Assembly (NCBI GenBank): GCA_017551625.1
Contig: JAFZLF010000065.1
Location: forward strand, 1 to 36,634
Source of the DNA: Clostridiales bacterium
GTDB taxonomy: Bacteria > Bacillota > Clostridia > Saccharofermentanales > Saccharofermentanaceae
Length of the DNA stretch: 36,634 nucleotides
Direction of reading: 5' to 3'
Numbering within the stretch: the first letter of the stretch is position 1; every line of letters starts with the position of its first letter. The translations under genes and the position numbers were made by a program. Positions 1-8,924 of the stretch are shown one piece after another. The notes under the pieces were generated by a model. It made no database searches and had not been told where the DNA came from. It worked only from the letters and a program-made list of their open reading frames with translations.

Positions 1-183
1 CAGCACGGCTACACTCTCGATAATGACGACTATAAGATCTTCTACCTCGAGATCGGACCCGGTCTTATAAACGACGACAAGAAAGGCACGGAGACCGAAG
101 GCGGATGCATCCTCGAGGTCGGAAAGAAAGCCATTCAGATCGTAGAGAACGTACCCTCTTCCCACTCCGGCCGAAGGAGTTGA
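1..183 (+). CDS. 3' end of an unidentified protein (partial, 5' end outside window)
   Basis: Frame 1 is open from the first base to a TGA at 181-183 and gives the last 60 residues of a protein. The fragment is hydrophilic and mixed in charge, with stretches such as YKIFYLEIGPG and CILEVGKKAIQIVENVP, which look like a small beta-rich domain. I do not recognise a family. Codon use matches the neighbouring genes, so I take it as real coding sequence. Its stop codon lies inside the -35 element of the promoter for the next gene, so the two genes are probably separate transcripts. Confidence 0.6.
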   Translation, partial: QHGYTLDNDDYKIFYLEIGPGLINDDKKGTETEGGCILEVGKKAIQIVENVPSSHSGRRS

Positions 184-208
184 CAAATACTTTTATGGGG
201 TCTATATT
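180..208 (+). promoter_or_regulatory. Consensus sigma-A promoter for the large membrane protein gene
   Basis: A perfect -35 TTGACA (180-185) is followed after exactly 17 bases by TATATT (203-208). Transcription should start near 215 and leave a leader of about 43 bases before the TTG start at 258. The -35 overlaps the stop codon of the upstream gene. Confidence 0.75.
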
Positions 209-257
209 GAAGATAGTTTGATAGTCAAAGTAATTTCGGGAAGGAGGGAACTTCGTC

Positions 258-3200
258 TTGGAAGCGCTAATGTGGATATTTATACTTGTCTATGCTCTGT
301 CGCCAATTCCGCTCTTGGTTCTCTTCATCGTGTCCCGTGTCCAGTTAAGTAAAGCCCGCCGCGAGGCCAAGGAAGACGAGATCCGTCACATGCAGTCCGA
401 GATCGAGAGTGCGCGTGATAAGGAGAACTATCGCCGTTACGTCAGTCAGCTCCAGAACCAGATACGATCTTTGGACCCCGAGGCGAAGATCGGATATCTC
501 CAGACACCTTCCACATCTGCGACAGCAAAGCCGGTCCCCGCGCCTTCTTCTCCTCCGGCACCGGTCATTACGCCGGCCGCCCCGGCACAGCCTGCGCCTC
601 ATTTTCAGGCTCAGGCCATACCTCAGACGGCTCCTGCTCCGGCAGTGTCATCTCAGACGCCCCATCCTTCTCCGGCTACGGAGGCTCCCGCCACCTCTTC
701 TGTCCCCTCGGTTCCGGATTCATCTGACAATTCCCACACGCCGGTGATTCTCACCGTCGGTGTCATTTTGCTGCTCCTTGCCTCCATCGGATTTATCTCT
801 GCGACCTGGAGTTTTCTCGGCAGCGGAACCCGCGCCATCGCCCTGCTGTCCTTCAGTGCGATTTTCCTCGGTGCCGGCATTATCGCCAAGACACGTCTTC
901 ATCTTCCGAATACCAGTCTGGCCTTCTATTCCATCGGATCGGCCTCCCTGCCGATCACCATTTTCGGCGCCAGTGCTTTTGGCCTATTAGGCGGATACTT
1001 CGCTCTTCACCTCCCTGAGATCTACAACACGCTCCTTCTCTGCTTCGGAAGCCTCCTTGTGCTTCTGTTCTTCGGCGCGGTTTTCTTCCGAAGCCGGGTA
1101 TTTGCGACCGGTTCCCTGATCTCATTGAGCCTCTGCGTATATACTCTGGCAGTCATGTTCGATTATCCCTGCTCCACGAACATTCTCCTGATCGCGATCT
1201 TTGCTTCGGCTTCTGTCTTTGCGGCTCCGTATATCGGGAAGATCCCGGAAAACAGCCGTCTCTTCCCGTTCTCGAAGGTATTCCTCGTCTATTCCATCTT
1301 AAATCTATACGTAATGACGCTCGTCGCGCTCTTCCTGAGCCGTAACAACATCTGGTCAGGCGTCTTCCTGCTTGTCCTCTCTGCAGCCTTCTTCCTCGCT
1401 TCCGTCCTGAAAAGAGAGACCGGCCTTCTCAGTCTCCCTTCCATCGTTCTGCTTCTGGTCGGGACCGCGCAGATCGTCGGTCTGCATAGCATCCTTACCG
1501 TCTCGATCTGGATGCTCGTGGCCGGTGTCTCTTTCGCCGCGCTGTCCTTCGCGCCTTCCTTTAAGAAGATCTTCGCGCAGGTGCTTCTGGTCTTCGGCAT
1601 TACCTTCCTGATCGCGAGCGCACTTCCCATCTTCATCTATTCCTTGGAGGTCGATTCCTGGGGCTATATCGCGCTGACTCTGGTGCCCTGTCTCGCCCTC
1701 ACTTATCTGTCTGTTCACTATGAAAAACCACTGATCTTCGTCGGCGTGATCACTCCCTGTTTCGACCTTCTGTGGATCACTTCGGTACGTCTTTTCAGTT
1801 TTACCACACTGTATGCTCCCGATACGCTCGTGGATTATATCCGCATAGGGAAATCCGATTACATGCTCGCGGCCTCTACCGCGACACTGCTGGGCCTGAT
1901 CATCGCCGCGGCGCTTTACGGAGTCTTCAGCTTCATCCCGCACCACCGCTTCTACACCAGCACGGGCAATCTCCTCACCTTCGGATATCTGGTCGTCTTC
2001 TTCGAGTCCTTCGTCTCTACGATCGAAGATCCGTACGCCATGTGGTTCTTCTTCCTGACGCTTCTGTTCTGCGCAGGCTGCATCGTGATGGGCTGCCGTA
2101 CCGACAAGCTCAATTACCGCGATCCTTCTTTAGAAGAGGAGCCGAAGAGCATCACGTCGAACCGCATCTTCTATGCCGCTATCTGGCCTGTTTTTATTTT
2201 CTTCTTCTTCTCCCTGAAACTCGGGAGAGAACACGACAGCATCCGCGTCACCACGGTGGCTCTTCTTCTCTTTGCCGTGATCACCTATCTATTCATGGTG
2301 ATCCGCATCTTCAAGTCCGGTTCCGGGGGAAGAGCCTTCCTGGACATTTCTTCCTCGACCGCGAAGAAAGTGACCATGTGGGCCGCGCTTATTACGACAC
2401 TGGTCCTGATCTTCTTCATCATGATCGATGTCCTGATCACGGCAAAATCCGAGCCGTTCCTCTTCGTGGTGCAGCATCTGGTCCCGCTTCTGATCCCGCT
2501 TCTCTTTCTTATCCTTCTGCTTCTTGAGAAGGACCATTCCGCCCCGGCTTCTGCGACACTGACTCCTATGTGGTATACGCTGTTCGGTCTGATCTCCCTG
2601 ACCGTGGTGCTTCCCTTCACGCTTTCGATCCCGAAAGCATTCGGCGTCTCTTCTTTCTTCCTGGGCTATGGCTTTGTCTTCTCGATCCTATCTCTTCTCC
2701 CGCTTCTTTTATTTGCTATCTCCTATCTTCTTTCCGGAGAAAAGAAAGACCCGGTCCCCCACGCTCTCCGTTCTTCACGCAACCAGGCTGTTTTCCTGTG
2801 GTCCTGCGCGATCGGGATCTGGCAGTTTCTGGCATTTATGATGAGACTTCTGCCTCACCGCTATCCCTTCTATCCGATCGCTCTCTCCCTGATGCTGATA
2901 TCGCTCATGATCCTTTTCTTCCGGTACCGACCTCTTCTGTGCGCGATCGCCGCCACAGTCGAGACACTTCTTTTCATAAACTTCATCGACCACTATGCTT
3001 CGGAAAACAGATGGAATCTCCCGGTATGGGCCGAGATCCTTCTCTTCCTGCTCCCCGTTCTTATCTACTGTCTGATTTCCTACCTCCGGAGTCATACCAC
3101 TGAGGAGACCCGCTTCCGTCGCGATCCTTTCTCCCTGGGCGCGCTGTTCTCCCAGATCCTGGTCTTCGTAGTCGTACCTTTCATGACCATTTCCGAGTCG

Positions 3201-3857
3201 GAAGCACTGAGAGATTCACAGATTTCGATCTCGAAGATTTCTCACACCTCACAGATCCTAGATCATCTTTTCCGGGGGCTGTTCTCGGTATTCTATACTT
3301 GCCGTTTCCTCTTCCTGGTACTGCCGGGATTTCTTCTGATCGAACTGCTGCTGATCCTCCGGAGCCGCAATAAGGTCGACCGCAGGAGGGGCATCGCTCT
3401 TCTCATCGTGACGCTTTCCACGCTGCTGTGGATGCCGGTTCTGTCTCTCCCCTCCCTGTCGAATCTTGTCGAGGCCTGCTACCTGATCCCGACGACACTG
3501 ATTATCGTCCTTCTCCCGTGGCTCTTCCCGGGCATCAAAGAGAAGTCCGATATCGATTCGATGCGGATCGTCTTCTCGAGCATCGAGATGGGCATCCTGG
3601 CCTTCCTTACCCTCGCCACGCCGAAAGACAACTTCTGCCTGATCCTCTTCGGCGTGATCAGTTTTCTGATCCTTCTTGGCGGGTATGCACTACGGAAGAA
3701 AGGGTTCCTTATCCTCGGCACCGTCTGTGTTCTGGGCATGGCCGTCTATATCATCAACCGTGTCTGGGGGGACATGTCCTGGTGGATCTATCTGTTCGTG
3801 ACCGGCACCATCCTCATCACGATCGCCGTAAGAAACGAGATCAAGAAACGCAAGTAG
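258..3857 (+). CDS. Giant polytopic membrane protein (SCO7613-C-terminal/DUF2157-like)
   Basis: 1199 residues, start TTG at 258 with AAGGAGG at 241-247; an in-frame ATG four codons later is a poorer choice by spacing. Order of parts: one N-terminal membrane helix (about 5-27), a charged coiled-coil stretch (28-75), a Pro/Ala/Ser-rich linker (about 83-155), then an almost unbroken series of roughly 30 hydrophobic helices to the C terminus, ending in a short Lys/Arg tail. The first helices after the linker (VGVILLLLASIGFISATW and what follows) resemble the large membrane proteins annotated as SCO7613 C-terminal-domain or DUF2157/DUF2339-like; that is family resemblance from memory, not a search. 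No catalytic motif is visible and the function is unknown. It has its own promoter and no clear intrinsic terminator before uxaC. Confidence 0.85.
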   Translation: MEALMWIFILVYALSPIPLLVLFIVSRVQLSKARREAKEDEIRHMQSEIESARDKENYRRYVSQLQNQIRSLDPEAKIGYLQTPSTSATAKPVPAPSSPPAPVITPAAPAQPAPHFQAQAIPQTAPAPAVSSQTPHPSPATEAPATSSVPSVPDSSDNSHTPVILTVGVILLLLASIGFISATWSFLGSGTRAIALLSFSAIFLGAGIIAKTRLHLPNTSLAFYSIGSASLPITIFGASAFGLLGGYFALHLPEIYNTLLLCFGSLLVLLFFGAVFFRSRVFATGSLISLSLCVYTLAVMFDYPCSTNILLIAIFASASVFAAPYIGKIPENSRLFPFSKVFLVYSILNLYVMTLVALFLSRNNIWSGVFLLVLSAAFFLASVLKRETGLLSLPSIVLLLVGTAQIVGLHSILTVSIWMLVAGVSFAALSFAPSFKKIFAQVLLVFGITFLIASALPIFIYSLEVDSWGYIALTLVPCLALTYLSVHYEKPLIFVGVITPCFDLLWITSVRLFSFTTLYAPDTLVDYIRIGKSDYMLAASTATLLGLIIAAALYGVFSFIPHHRFYTSTGNLLTFGYLVVFFESFVSTIEDPYAMWFFFLTLLFCAGCIVMGCRTDKLNYRDPSLEEEPKSITSNRIFYAAIWPVFIFFFFSLKLGREHDSIRVTTVALLLFAVITYLFMVIRIFKSGSGGRAFLDISSSTAKKVTMWAALITTLVLIFFIMIDVLITAKSEPFLFVVQHLVPLLIPLLFLILLLLEKDHSAPASATLTPMWYTLFGLISLTVVLPFTLSIPKAFGVSSFFLGYGFVFSILSLLPLLLFAISYLLSGEKKDPVPHALRSSRNQAVFLWSCAIGIWQFLAFMMRLLPHRYPFYPIALSLMLISLMILFFRYRPLLCAIAATVETLLFINFIDHYASENRWNLPVWAEILLFLLPVLIYCLISYLRSHTTEETRFRRDPFSLGALFSQILVFVVVPFMTISESEALRDSQISISKISHTSQILDHLFRGLFSVFYTCRFLFLVLPGFLLIELLLILRSRNKVDRRRGIALLIVTLSTLLWMPVLSLPSLSNLVEACYLIPTTLIIVLLPWLFPGIKEKSDIDSMRIVFSSIEMGILAFLTLATPKDNFCLILFGVISFLILLGGYALRKKGFLILGTVCVLGMAVYIINRVWGDMSWWIYLFVTGTILITIAVRNEIKKRK

Positions 3858-3999
3858 CCCCCGTCCTTGAAAATCTTCTGTAAATCTTCTTCATATACGG
3901 GAAGAAAACTATTCTGTCTTTCCGATTTCTTTGTTATCATTAGTAGTAGAATCGGTGAAAATCGAATTGATTATTCAAGTGATCCGGGGGAGGTACTCC

Positions 4000-5427
4000 A
4001 TGGCTACATTGATCAGCAACCATTTCATGTTACATAGCGCGACGGCAGAGCGTCTGTATTTCGACTACGCGAAGAACTGTCCGATCGTTGATTATCACTG
4101 CCACATCAACCCGAGAGATATCGCAGATGACACCAAATACGAGAATCTCACGAAGCTCTGGCTTTCCGGAGATCACTATAAGTGGAGACTGATGCGCGCG
4201 GCCGGGATCGAGGAATCCCTGATCACCGGTGATGCGGATGATTTCGAGAAATTCGTCGCATGGGCCAGCGTTATCGAGCGCGCGGTCGGGAATCCCCTCT
4301 ATCACTGGTCGAATCTGGAACTGTACCGCTATTTCGACATCAAGGAACCTCTCGGTCTCAGTAATGCCGAGCAGGTCTGGGAGACCGTTAATGAGAAGCT
4401 CACCAGCGGTCTCTTCAGTGCGAGACATTTCATCACTTCCTCGAACGTGAATCTTCTTTGCACCACTGACGATCCCGCTGACGATCTTTTCTCTCATCGC
4501 CGTATCGCCGAAGACCTTACGTTCGGGCCTCTGGTCATCCCGACCTTCCGTCCGGACCGCATCGTCAATATCGAGAAAAAAGATTTCTCTGAATATGTCG
4601 GGATCCTCTCGAAGGCCGCAGAGATGCCGATCCAGAGCTGGGATGACCTGAAGACCGCGCTTCATAAGAGGATGGACTATTTCTTCGATCACGGCTGCCG
4701 TCTGGCAGATCACGCCATGGAGCGGTTCGTATTCTGCGACACTTCCGAGGCCGAAGTCGACCGTATCTTCCAGAAGAAGATGAATGCGCCGGATCAGCCC
4801 ATCACCTACGCGGAAGAGACGATCTATAAGAGTGCTCTGCTCCTCTATTGCGCAAGCGAGTACTTCGTCCGCGGATGGACCATGCAGCTCCACTTCGGAT
4901 GCCGTCGCAACAATAATTCTCTCGCGATGGAGCAGATCGGTCCGGATACCGGATTTGACACCATCGCCGGCGATTCGGGCTTTGTTACTCCTCTGGCCAA
5001 CTTTATGGACATTCTCCAGCTCAATAACATCCTGCCCCGCATGATCCTCTATAGCCTGAATCCGAACGATGATGTGATCATCGACACACTGATCGGCTGT
5101 TTCCAGGATGGCTCCGAGGCCATGAAGATCCAGCACGGCGCCGCCTGGTGGTTTAATGACAACGAACAGGGGATCAAGAACCATCTCCGTTCTCTGGCTG
5201 CCCAGGGGTATCTGCCGGGCTTCATCGGTATGCTCACCGATTCGAGAAGTTCCCTCTCCTACTGCCGTCACGAGTACTTCCGTCGTATCCTCTGCGATTA
5301 TCTCGGCGGTCTCGTCGAGGAAGGAAAATTCCACAAGAACATGGAGCTTCTCGGCTCGATCGTGCAGGATATCTGCTACAACAACGCTCAGAAGATCTTC
5401 CTTCCGTCAGACGAGTCCACATTCTGA
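4000..5427 (+). CDS. uxaC: Glucuronate (uronate) isomerase
   Basis: 475 residues, close to the roughly 470 usual for UxaC. I place the start at ATG 4000, preceded by GGGGGAGG (3986-3993); the open frame runs further up but without a ribosome site. Family marks include the N-terminal metal-site-like DYHCHINPRD, LHFGCRRNNN in the middle, and GMLTDSRSSLSYCRHEYFRR near the C terminus, all characteristic of the amidohydrolase-fold uronate isomerases. The enzyme converts D-glucuronate to D-fructuronate and D-galacturonate to D-tagaturonate in the cytoplasm, the first step of hexuronate breakdown. No uxuA, uxuB or kdgK lies beside it, so the rest of the pathway must be elsewhere. The - strand GH115 alpha-glucuronidase at 16.4-19.4 kb would supply its substrate. 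No strong promoter is visible; TATCAT at 3935-3940 has only a weak -35. Confidence 0.95.
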   Translation: MATLISNHFMLHSATAERLYFDYAKNCPIVDYHCHINPRDIADDTKYENLTKLWLSGDHYKWRLMRAAGIEESLITGDADDFEKFVAWASVIERAVGNPLYHWSNLELYRYFDIKEPLGLSNAEQVWETVNEKLTSGLFSARHFITSSNVNLLCTTDDPADDLFSHRRIAEDLTFGPLVIPTFRPDRIVNIEKKDFSEYVGILSKAAEMPIQSWDDLKTALHKRMDYFFDHGCRLADHAMERFVFCDTSEAEVDRIFQKKMNAPDQPITYAEETIYKSALLLYCASEYFVRGWTMQLHFGCRRNNNSLAMEQIGPDTGFDTIAGDSGFVTPLANFMDILQLNNILPRMILYSLNPNDDVIIDTLIGCFQDGSEAMKIQHGAAWWFNDNEQGIKNHLRSLAAQGYLPGFIGMLTDSRSSLSYCRHEYFRRILCDYLGGLVEEGKFHKNMELLGSIVQDICYNNAQKIFLPSDESTF

Positions 5428-5500
5428 TCCCGTCTTCCGGACCGGACGATGGCACCCTCCCCTGCCGGAAAGATGCCATTTCCATCTGCAAATGAATATT

Positions 5501-5546
5501 AAGAGTAAAAAGAGCTGTCGCATGGCAATCCCATGCGGCAGCTCTT
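5501..5546 (-). terminator. Hairpin terminator between convergent uxaC and pseudopilin genes
   Basis: AAGAGCTGTCGCATGG (5510-5525) pairs with CCATGCGGCAGCTCTT (5531-5546), a 16-bp stem with one mismatch or wobble and a 5-base loop. Read on the - strand the stem is followed by TTTTTACTCTT, a usable U-tract, so it best serves the pseudopilin transcript. On the + strand the stem is slightly better (U-G wobble) but the T-tract is poor; it may act in both directions. Confidence 0.75.
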
Positions 5547-5626
5547 CAATCTGAAAAAATGAAAAAGACGATGACAACAAACGATGCGGGAGAACATCGC
5601 CTGGTGTTATTTGTATGCTTGATACA

Positions 5627-5830
5627 TCAGGTCAGAGCAGAAGCGATTGCAGAAGTAACTGTATTTACAGCGCTCTGATGTTGTTCGATCTTACTCGTAG
5701 CACTCTTGGCCTTTCCCATATACTCGGCAACATTGAACCATACGATCACGGCCAAAATAACGATGATAGCGATAACAAGTACCATCTCGATCAGCGTAAA
5801 ACCTGACTTATTCTTATTGATCTTCTTCAT
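5627..5830 (-). CDS. Solitary type IV pilin-like protein (prepilin signal)
   Basis: 67 residues from ATG at 5830, with AGGAGG (5840-5845) 9 bases upstream; a longer frame to 5866 lacks a ribosome site. A short basic leader (MKKINKNKSG) precedes FTLIEM, the classic class III prepilin cleavage site (between G10 and F11, with Glu at mature position 5), followed by a hydrophobic helix to about residue 31 and a short polar C-terminal part. The mature protein would be about 57 residues, small for a major pilin and nearer to minor or competence pseudopilins. No prepilin peptidase, PilB/ComGA ATPase or PilC/ComGB is present in the window, so any assembly machinery is encoded elsewhere. It has its own promoter and terminator, a monocistronic unit. 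Confidence 0.88.
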   Translation of the reverse strand: MKKINKNKSGFTLIEMVLVIAIIVILAVIVWFNVAEYMGKAKSATSKIEQHQSAVNTVTSAIASALT

Positions 5831-5889
5831 AACCCCATTCCTCCTGGACACATACTGGTCATTCACAAATCATTCACATTTATGACACA

Positions 5890-5918
5890 ATTATATTCCC
5901 GCCTAGTATAATATGCAA
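5890..5918 (-). promoter_or_regulatory. Promoter of the pseudopilin gene
   Basis: On the - strand TTGCAT (5918-5913), a 17-base spacer and a perfect TATAAT (5895-5890). Transcription should start near 5883, giving a leader of about 50 bases. Confidence 0.75.
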
Positions 5919-6004
5919 TAGTTTTTAAGCAGATTCTTTGGAAAATTTCACTTTTTTTCTAAATGAAATGAACAAAATGGAAATTCTTGTGCACAAAAGT
6001 ATGG

Positions 6005-6033
6005 TTGACGAAGCCGTCCGTGTAGAATAAAGT
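6005..6033 (+). promoter_or_regulatory. Probable promoter of the 6.07-7.57 kb gene pair
   Basis: TTGACG (6005-6010), 17 bases, TAAAGT (6028-6033). The -35 is strong and the -10 weaker. It lies about 30 bases before the ATG of the small membrane protein. Confidence 0.5.
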
Positions 6034-6064
6034 ATTCCTGTAGTCTGTATATAAGAGGATAGAA

Positions 6065-6415
6065 ATGGAAAACTCAGTTTTGATCATCCGCACCATAGTC
6101 ATGCTCGCCGGTCTGATCGGCGCCATCGTTCTTCTCTTCGTCGGTTTTCGCGGCACCAACCGTGAACTCAAGAAAGATGATGCATCCCATACCGTGCCTC
6201 GCGATGTCCTGATCCGTTCGACCCTCTTGCTGCTCTGTGCCGTTCTCTGTGTCGTCATAAGCTACGTCGCCATGCACTATCCGGAATATCAGGAAGGCAA
6301 CTGCACCTTGTCCGAGCTGGTGCTGGTATGTTTCCTGTCCGTGGCAAAATCACTTGGCTGGATCGTCGCGATCCCCTGGCTGATGAATCTGTTTCGGAAG
6401 ACCGCCAGACGTTAA
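6065..6415 (+). CDS. Small three-helix membrane protein of unknown function
   Basis: 116 residues, ATG at 6065 with AGAGGAT about 8 bases upstream. Predicted membrane segments by eye: about 8-28, 49-71 and 85-108, with a charged loop (NRELKKDDASHT) after the first and an acidic/polar loop (YPEYQEGN) before the third; the C terminus is basic (RKTARR), so it probably lies inside. I do not recognise the family. The stop is 6 bases before the next ATG, which suggests one transcript with the FkbM-like gene. Confidence 0.75.
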   Translation: MENSVLIIRTIVMLAGLIGAIVLLFVGFRGTNRELKKDDASHTVPRDVLIRSTLLLLCAVLCVVISYVAMHYPEYQEGNCTLSELVLVCFLSVAKSLGWIVAIPWLMNLFRKTARR

Positions 6416-6421
6416 CGCTTC

Positions 6422-7570
6422 ATGACGGATCTTTGGTCGTATCTTTCCAAGACGGATAAGCCCATCGTCCTTTACGGGACGGGAAACGGCGCCGATAAGA
6501 TCCTCGATCAGCTTCTCCTGCGCGGCATCACTATCCGCGGCATATTCGCCAGTTCCGGTTTCGTCAGGAACCGCACTTTCCGCGGATTCTTGGTCGAAGA
6601 ATATGAGACTCTCCATGCCCGTTTCCCCGACATGATCGTGCTTGTCTGCTTCGGGACATCCCGGCCGGAAGTCCTCGCGAATATCGATCGCATCGCCCGG
6701 GATCACGAAGTATATGCTCCCGATGTTCCCGTGTACGGAGATATCCTGTTTGACGCCGCCTACTATGATGCACACGCTGAAGATCTCTCGATCGTCCGAA
6801 GTATCCTCGCAGACGACCTGTCCCGGGAAACGTGGGATCGTGTGATCCGATATAAATTGACAGGCGACTATACTTTGCTTCGCGGCTGTGAAGTCCCATA
6901 TGAAGCGGTTTCCGGCATGATCCGTCTTCCGGATCCGGCCCGATATATCGACCTCGGTGCATATAACGGCGATACCGTTTCTTTTTATACGAAGGTCTTC
7001 CCGCAGATTCGGGAGATCGTGGCAGTTGAGCCGGATAAGAGAAATTTCCGAAAGCTCACGGAGACCGCACGAGCCCTTTTCGGACGCGAAAATGAAGAAG
7101 AAAAGTCCTCCTCGTCTATCGTGAGAAGCACTATAGCCGAAGACGGATCCGGACAGCCGGAAGAACAGCGCATCTCGAGCGGTGATAAAACTGTTTTCTG
7201 CGTCCGTGCACTGATCTCTGACCATGACGGGAGCGCTTCGATACCGAAAAACAGGGGTCGCGGCGTCCACGAAACCGGCGATGACGGAAACGGCGAGAAG
7301 CTTACAGCCATCTCACTTGTAACACTGTTAAGAGACCGAAGGACCGACCTGATCAAGCTCGATGTCGAGGGAAATGAGAGGGCGGCTATCGAAGGAGGTC
7401 GGGAGATCCTCCTGCGGGACAGACCGGCGCTGGTCGTGTCGTGTTATCACCGAAACGAAGACCTCTTTCTTCTCCCTCTGCTTATCAGGAGAATCGTGCC
7501 CGATTACCGTGTCTACATGAGACATCATCCACATCTTCTCTGCTGGGATACAGAGTTTATCCTCGTTTAA
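6422..7570 (+). CDS. FkbM-family SAM-dependent methyltransferase with N-terminal Rossmann-like domain
   Basis: 382 residues. The C-terminal two thirds carry FkbM-type motifs: DLGAYNGDT (177-185, SAM-binding motif I), VEPD (202-205, acidic ribose-binding position), KLDVEGNE (312-319) and CYHRNEDLF near the end. The N-terminal 115 residues hold a separate nucleotide-binding-like fold with YGTGNGADK (18-26), as seen in proteins that join a sugar-nucleotide or sensor-like domain to FkbM. FkbM enzymes O-methylate natural products, glycans or glycolipids; the substrate here is unknown. There is a low-complexity insert (about 222-255, EEEKSSSS and following) that lengthens the domain. There is no clear ribosome site before ATG 6422; coupling to the upstream gene 6 bases away is likely. 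Confidence 0.85.
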   Translation: MTDLWSYLSKTDKPIVLYGTGNGADKILDQLLLRGITIRGIFASSGFVRNRTFRGFLVEEYETLHARFPDMIVLVCFGTSRPEVLANIDRIARDHEVYAPDVPVYGDILFDAAYYDAHAEDLSIVRSILADDLSRETWDRVIRYKLTGDYTLLRGCEVPYEAVSGMIRLPDPARYIDLGAYNGDTVSFYTKVFPQIREIVAVEPDKRNFRKLTETARALFGRENEEEKSSSSIVRSTIAEDGSGQPEEQRISSGDKTVFCVRALISDHDGSASIPKNRGRGVHETGDDGNGEKLTAISLVTLLRDRRTDLIKLDVEGNERAAIEGGREILLRDRPALVVSCYHRNEDLFLLPLLIRRIVPDYRVYMRHHPHLLCWDTEFILV

Positions 7571-7632
7571 TTCAGAGTCTGTACCGTATTTTTTCGCAAA
7601 TAGTCATGTTACTATTATTGTGGAAAAAGGTG

Positions 7633-7654
7633 TTCCGGAACGATACTTCCGGAA
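7633..7654 (+). other. Perfect hairpin in the leader of zinc-ribbon cassette 1
   Basis: TTCCGGAA (7633-7640), loop CGATAC, TTCCGGAA (7647-7654): an 8-bp perfect stem ending only 2 bases before the GGGAGG ribosome site of the next gene. It could tune initiation or bind a dimeric protein. The sequence fact is certain; its role is not known. Confidence 0.55.
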
Positions 7655-7667
7655 ATGGGAGGAAAAT

Positions 7668-8924
7668 ATGGCGAAGACTTGTCCGGGGTGTGGCGCCCCG
7701 ATGGAATATGATCCGGGCTTTGATTCATTAGTATGCTCTGCATGCGGAAACATCATCGACCCGAAGACCTTGTCCGATGCTGATGATTTCTACCACAATG
7801 ACGAAAACGATGAGGATTCGCCCGTCCGTGTGGAGGACACGCTGTCTGAGTTCGACGAGCTGACCGGTGAGATGTATGACTGCCATATCTACACATGCAG
7901 CCAGTGCGGTGGTGAGGTCATCGTTTCCGGAACTGAGATCAGCACACGATGCGTGTACTGTGGCGCGACGGCCGTTGTCTTCTCCCGAATTGCCAAGGCC
8001 AACCGTCCGGACTCGATCGTTCCCTTCGCCGTAACGAAGGAAGAAGCGATCGAAAACGTCACGAAACGGCTCCTCTCCGGTGCATTTGTTCCGAAATCGT
8101 TAAAGAACATCTCTCCCGAGTGCGTGCGCGGTATCTACATCCCGTATTTTACTTACGAGGGCACGATCACCGATACGCAGCGTCACACGCTGGGACTTCT
8201 CGAAAGATCCTACGTTTATGACGGAAGTGCCGAGTTCTCCGATCTTCTCGTGGAGAGCTGCCAGGCTCTGAATGACCGTATGACGGCGCTTCTGGAGCCA
8301 TACAGTCTGCGTGACGCCGTGGATTTCGACTCATCGTATCTCATGGGTTTTTATTCGAATGTCCAGGATATCACACCACGTAAGGCCAGAGGAATCGCCG
8401 ACCTGAAGGCACGTACGCTTTTCCAGGGAAAGATGAAACAGCAGTCGCCGAAGAGTTTCATCAAGCAGGTCAATTCGGCACCGCAGCTGAAACTGAAGCG
8501 CACCGGATATGTGCTTCTTCCGGCCTGGTTCATCACACTCAATTCGAACGACACACCGTATACCTTCCTCGTAAACGGGCAGACCGGTAAGGTCGTCGGA
8601 ACCGCCCCGTGGAACAAGCGTCTGATTTTCGCGGCCATGGTCGGATCGTCCCTGGCCGTATGCGCACTTCTGTTCACGCTTTATGCGACCGTCATAAGCA
8701 GTTGGATCTCCGGGCTTTCCGAGAAAGATGCAATGGATATAGTTAGTGGAACCGGAAGCATTGGAGACTTGCCACAACTTCTGATGTCCATTTTCTCCTG
8801 CCTTAGTATCGGTTTGTTTGTGTATTCGGTTCATAAACTGAAACGGCTCTTCGATAAACTGAATCGTACCGGCTCCGTCGCCACATTCATCTTCTCGAAG
8901 AAGAGACAGGGAGGTGCAAAATGA
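7668..8924 (+). CDS. Double zinc-ribbon (TFIIB-type) membrane protein, copy 1
   Basis: 418 residues from ATG 7668, preceded by GGGAGG (7657-7662); the open frame reaches 7620 but without a ribosome site. Two zinc ribbons are visible: C5/C8-C23/C26 and C77/C80-C95/C98, both with CxxC-x14-CxxC spacing. A conserved middle region contains FAVTKEEA, VRGIYIPYF and YLMGFYSN, then LPAWFITL (284-291) and FLVNGQTGKVVG (300-311), marks of proteins annotated as TFIIB-type zinc-ribbon-containing. Two membrane helices follow (about 319-342 and 371-391) and a basic tail ending FSKKRQGGAK. The ribbons and middle domain are probably cytoplasmic. The function of the family is unknown. Its stop overlaps the start of the next gene (ATGA). 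A clear paralogue lies at 27998-29281. Confidence 0.88.
   Translation: MAKTCPGCGAPMEYDPGFDSLVCSACGNIIDPKTLSDADDFYHNDENDEDSPVRVEDTLSEFDELTGEMYDCHIYTCSQCGGEVIVSGTEISTRCVYCGATAVVFSRIAKANRPDSIVPFAVTKEEAIENVTKRLLSGAFVPKSLKNISPECVRGIYIPYFTYEGTITDTQRHTLGLLERSYVYDGSAEFSDLLVESCQALNDRMTALLEPYSLRDAVDFDSSYLMGFYSNVQDITPRKARGIADLKARTLFQGKMKQQSPKSFIKQVNSAPQLKLKRTGYVLLPAWFITLNSNDTPYTFLVNGQTGKVVGTAPWNKRLIFAAMVGSSLAVCALLFTLYATVISSWISGLSEKDAMDIVSGTGSIGDLPQLLMSIFSCLSIGLFVYSVHKLKRLFDKLNRTGSVATFIFSKKRQGGAK

Noticed and set aside
4030..5334. 434-codon open frame on the - strand opposite uxaC
   Set aside because: Shadow of uxaC; no ribosome site and no family resemblance, while the sense protein is unmistakable.
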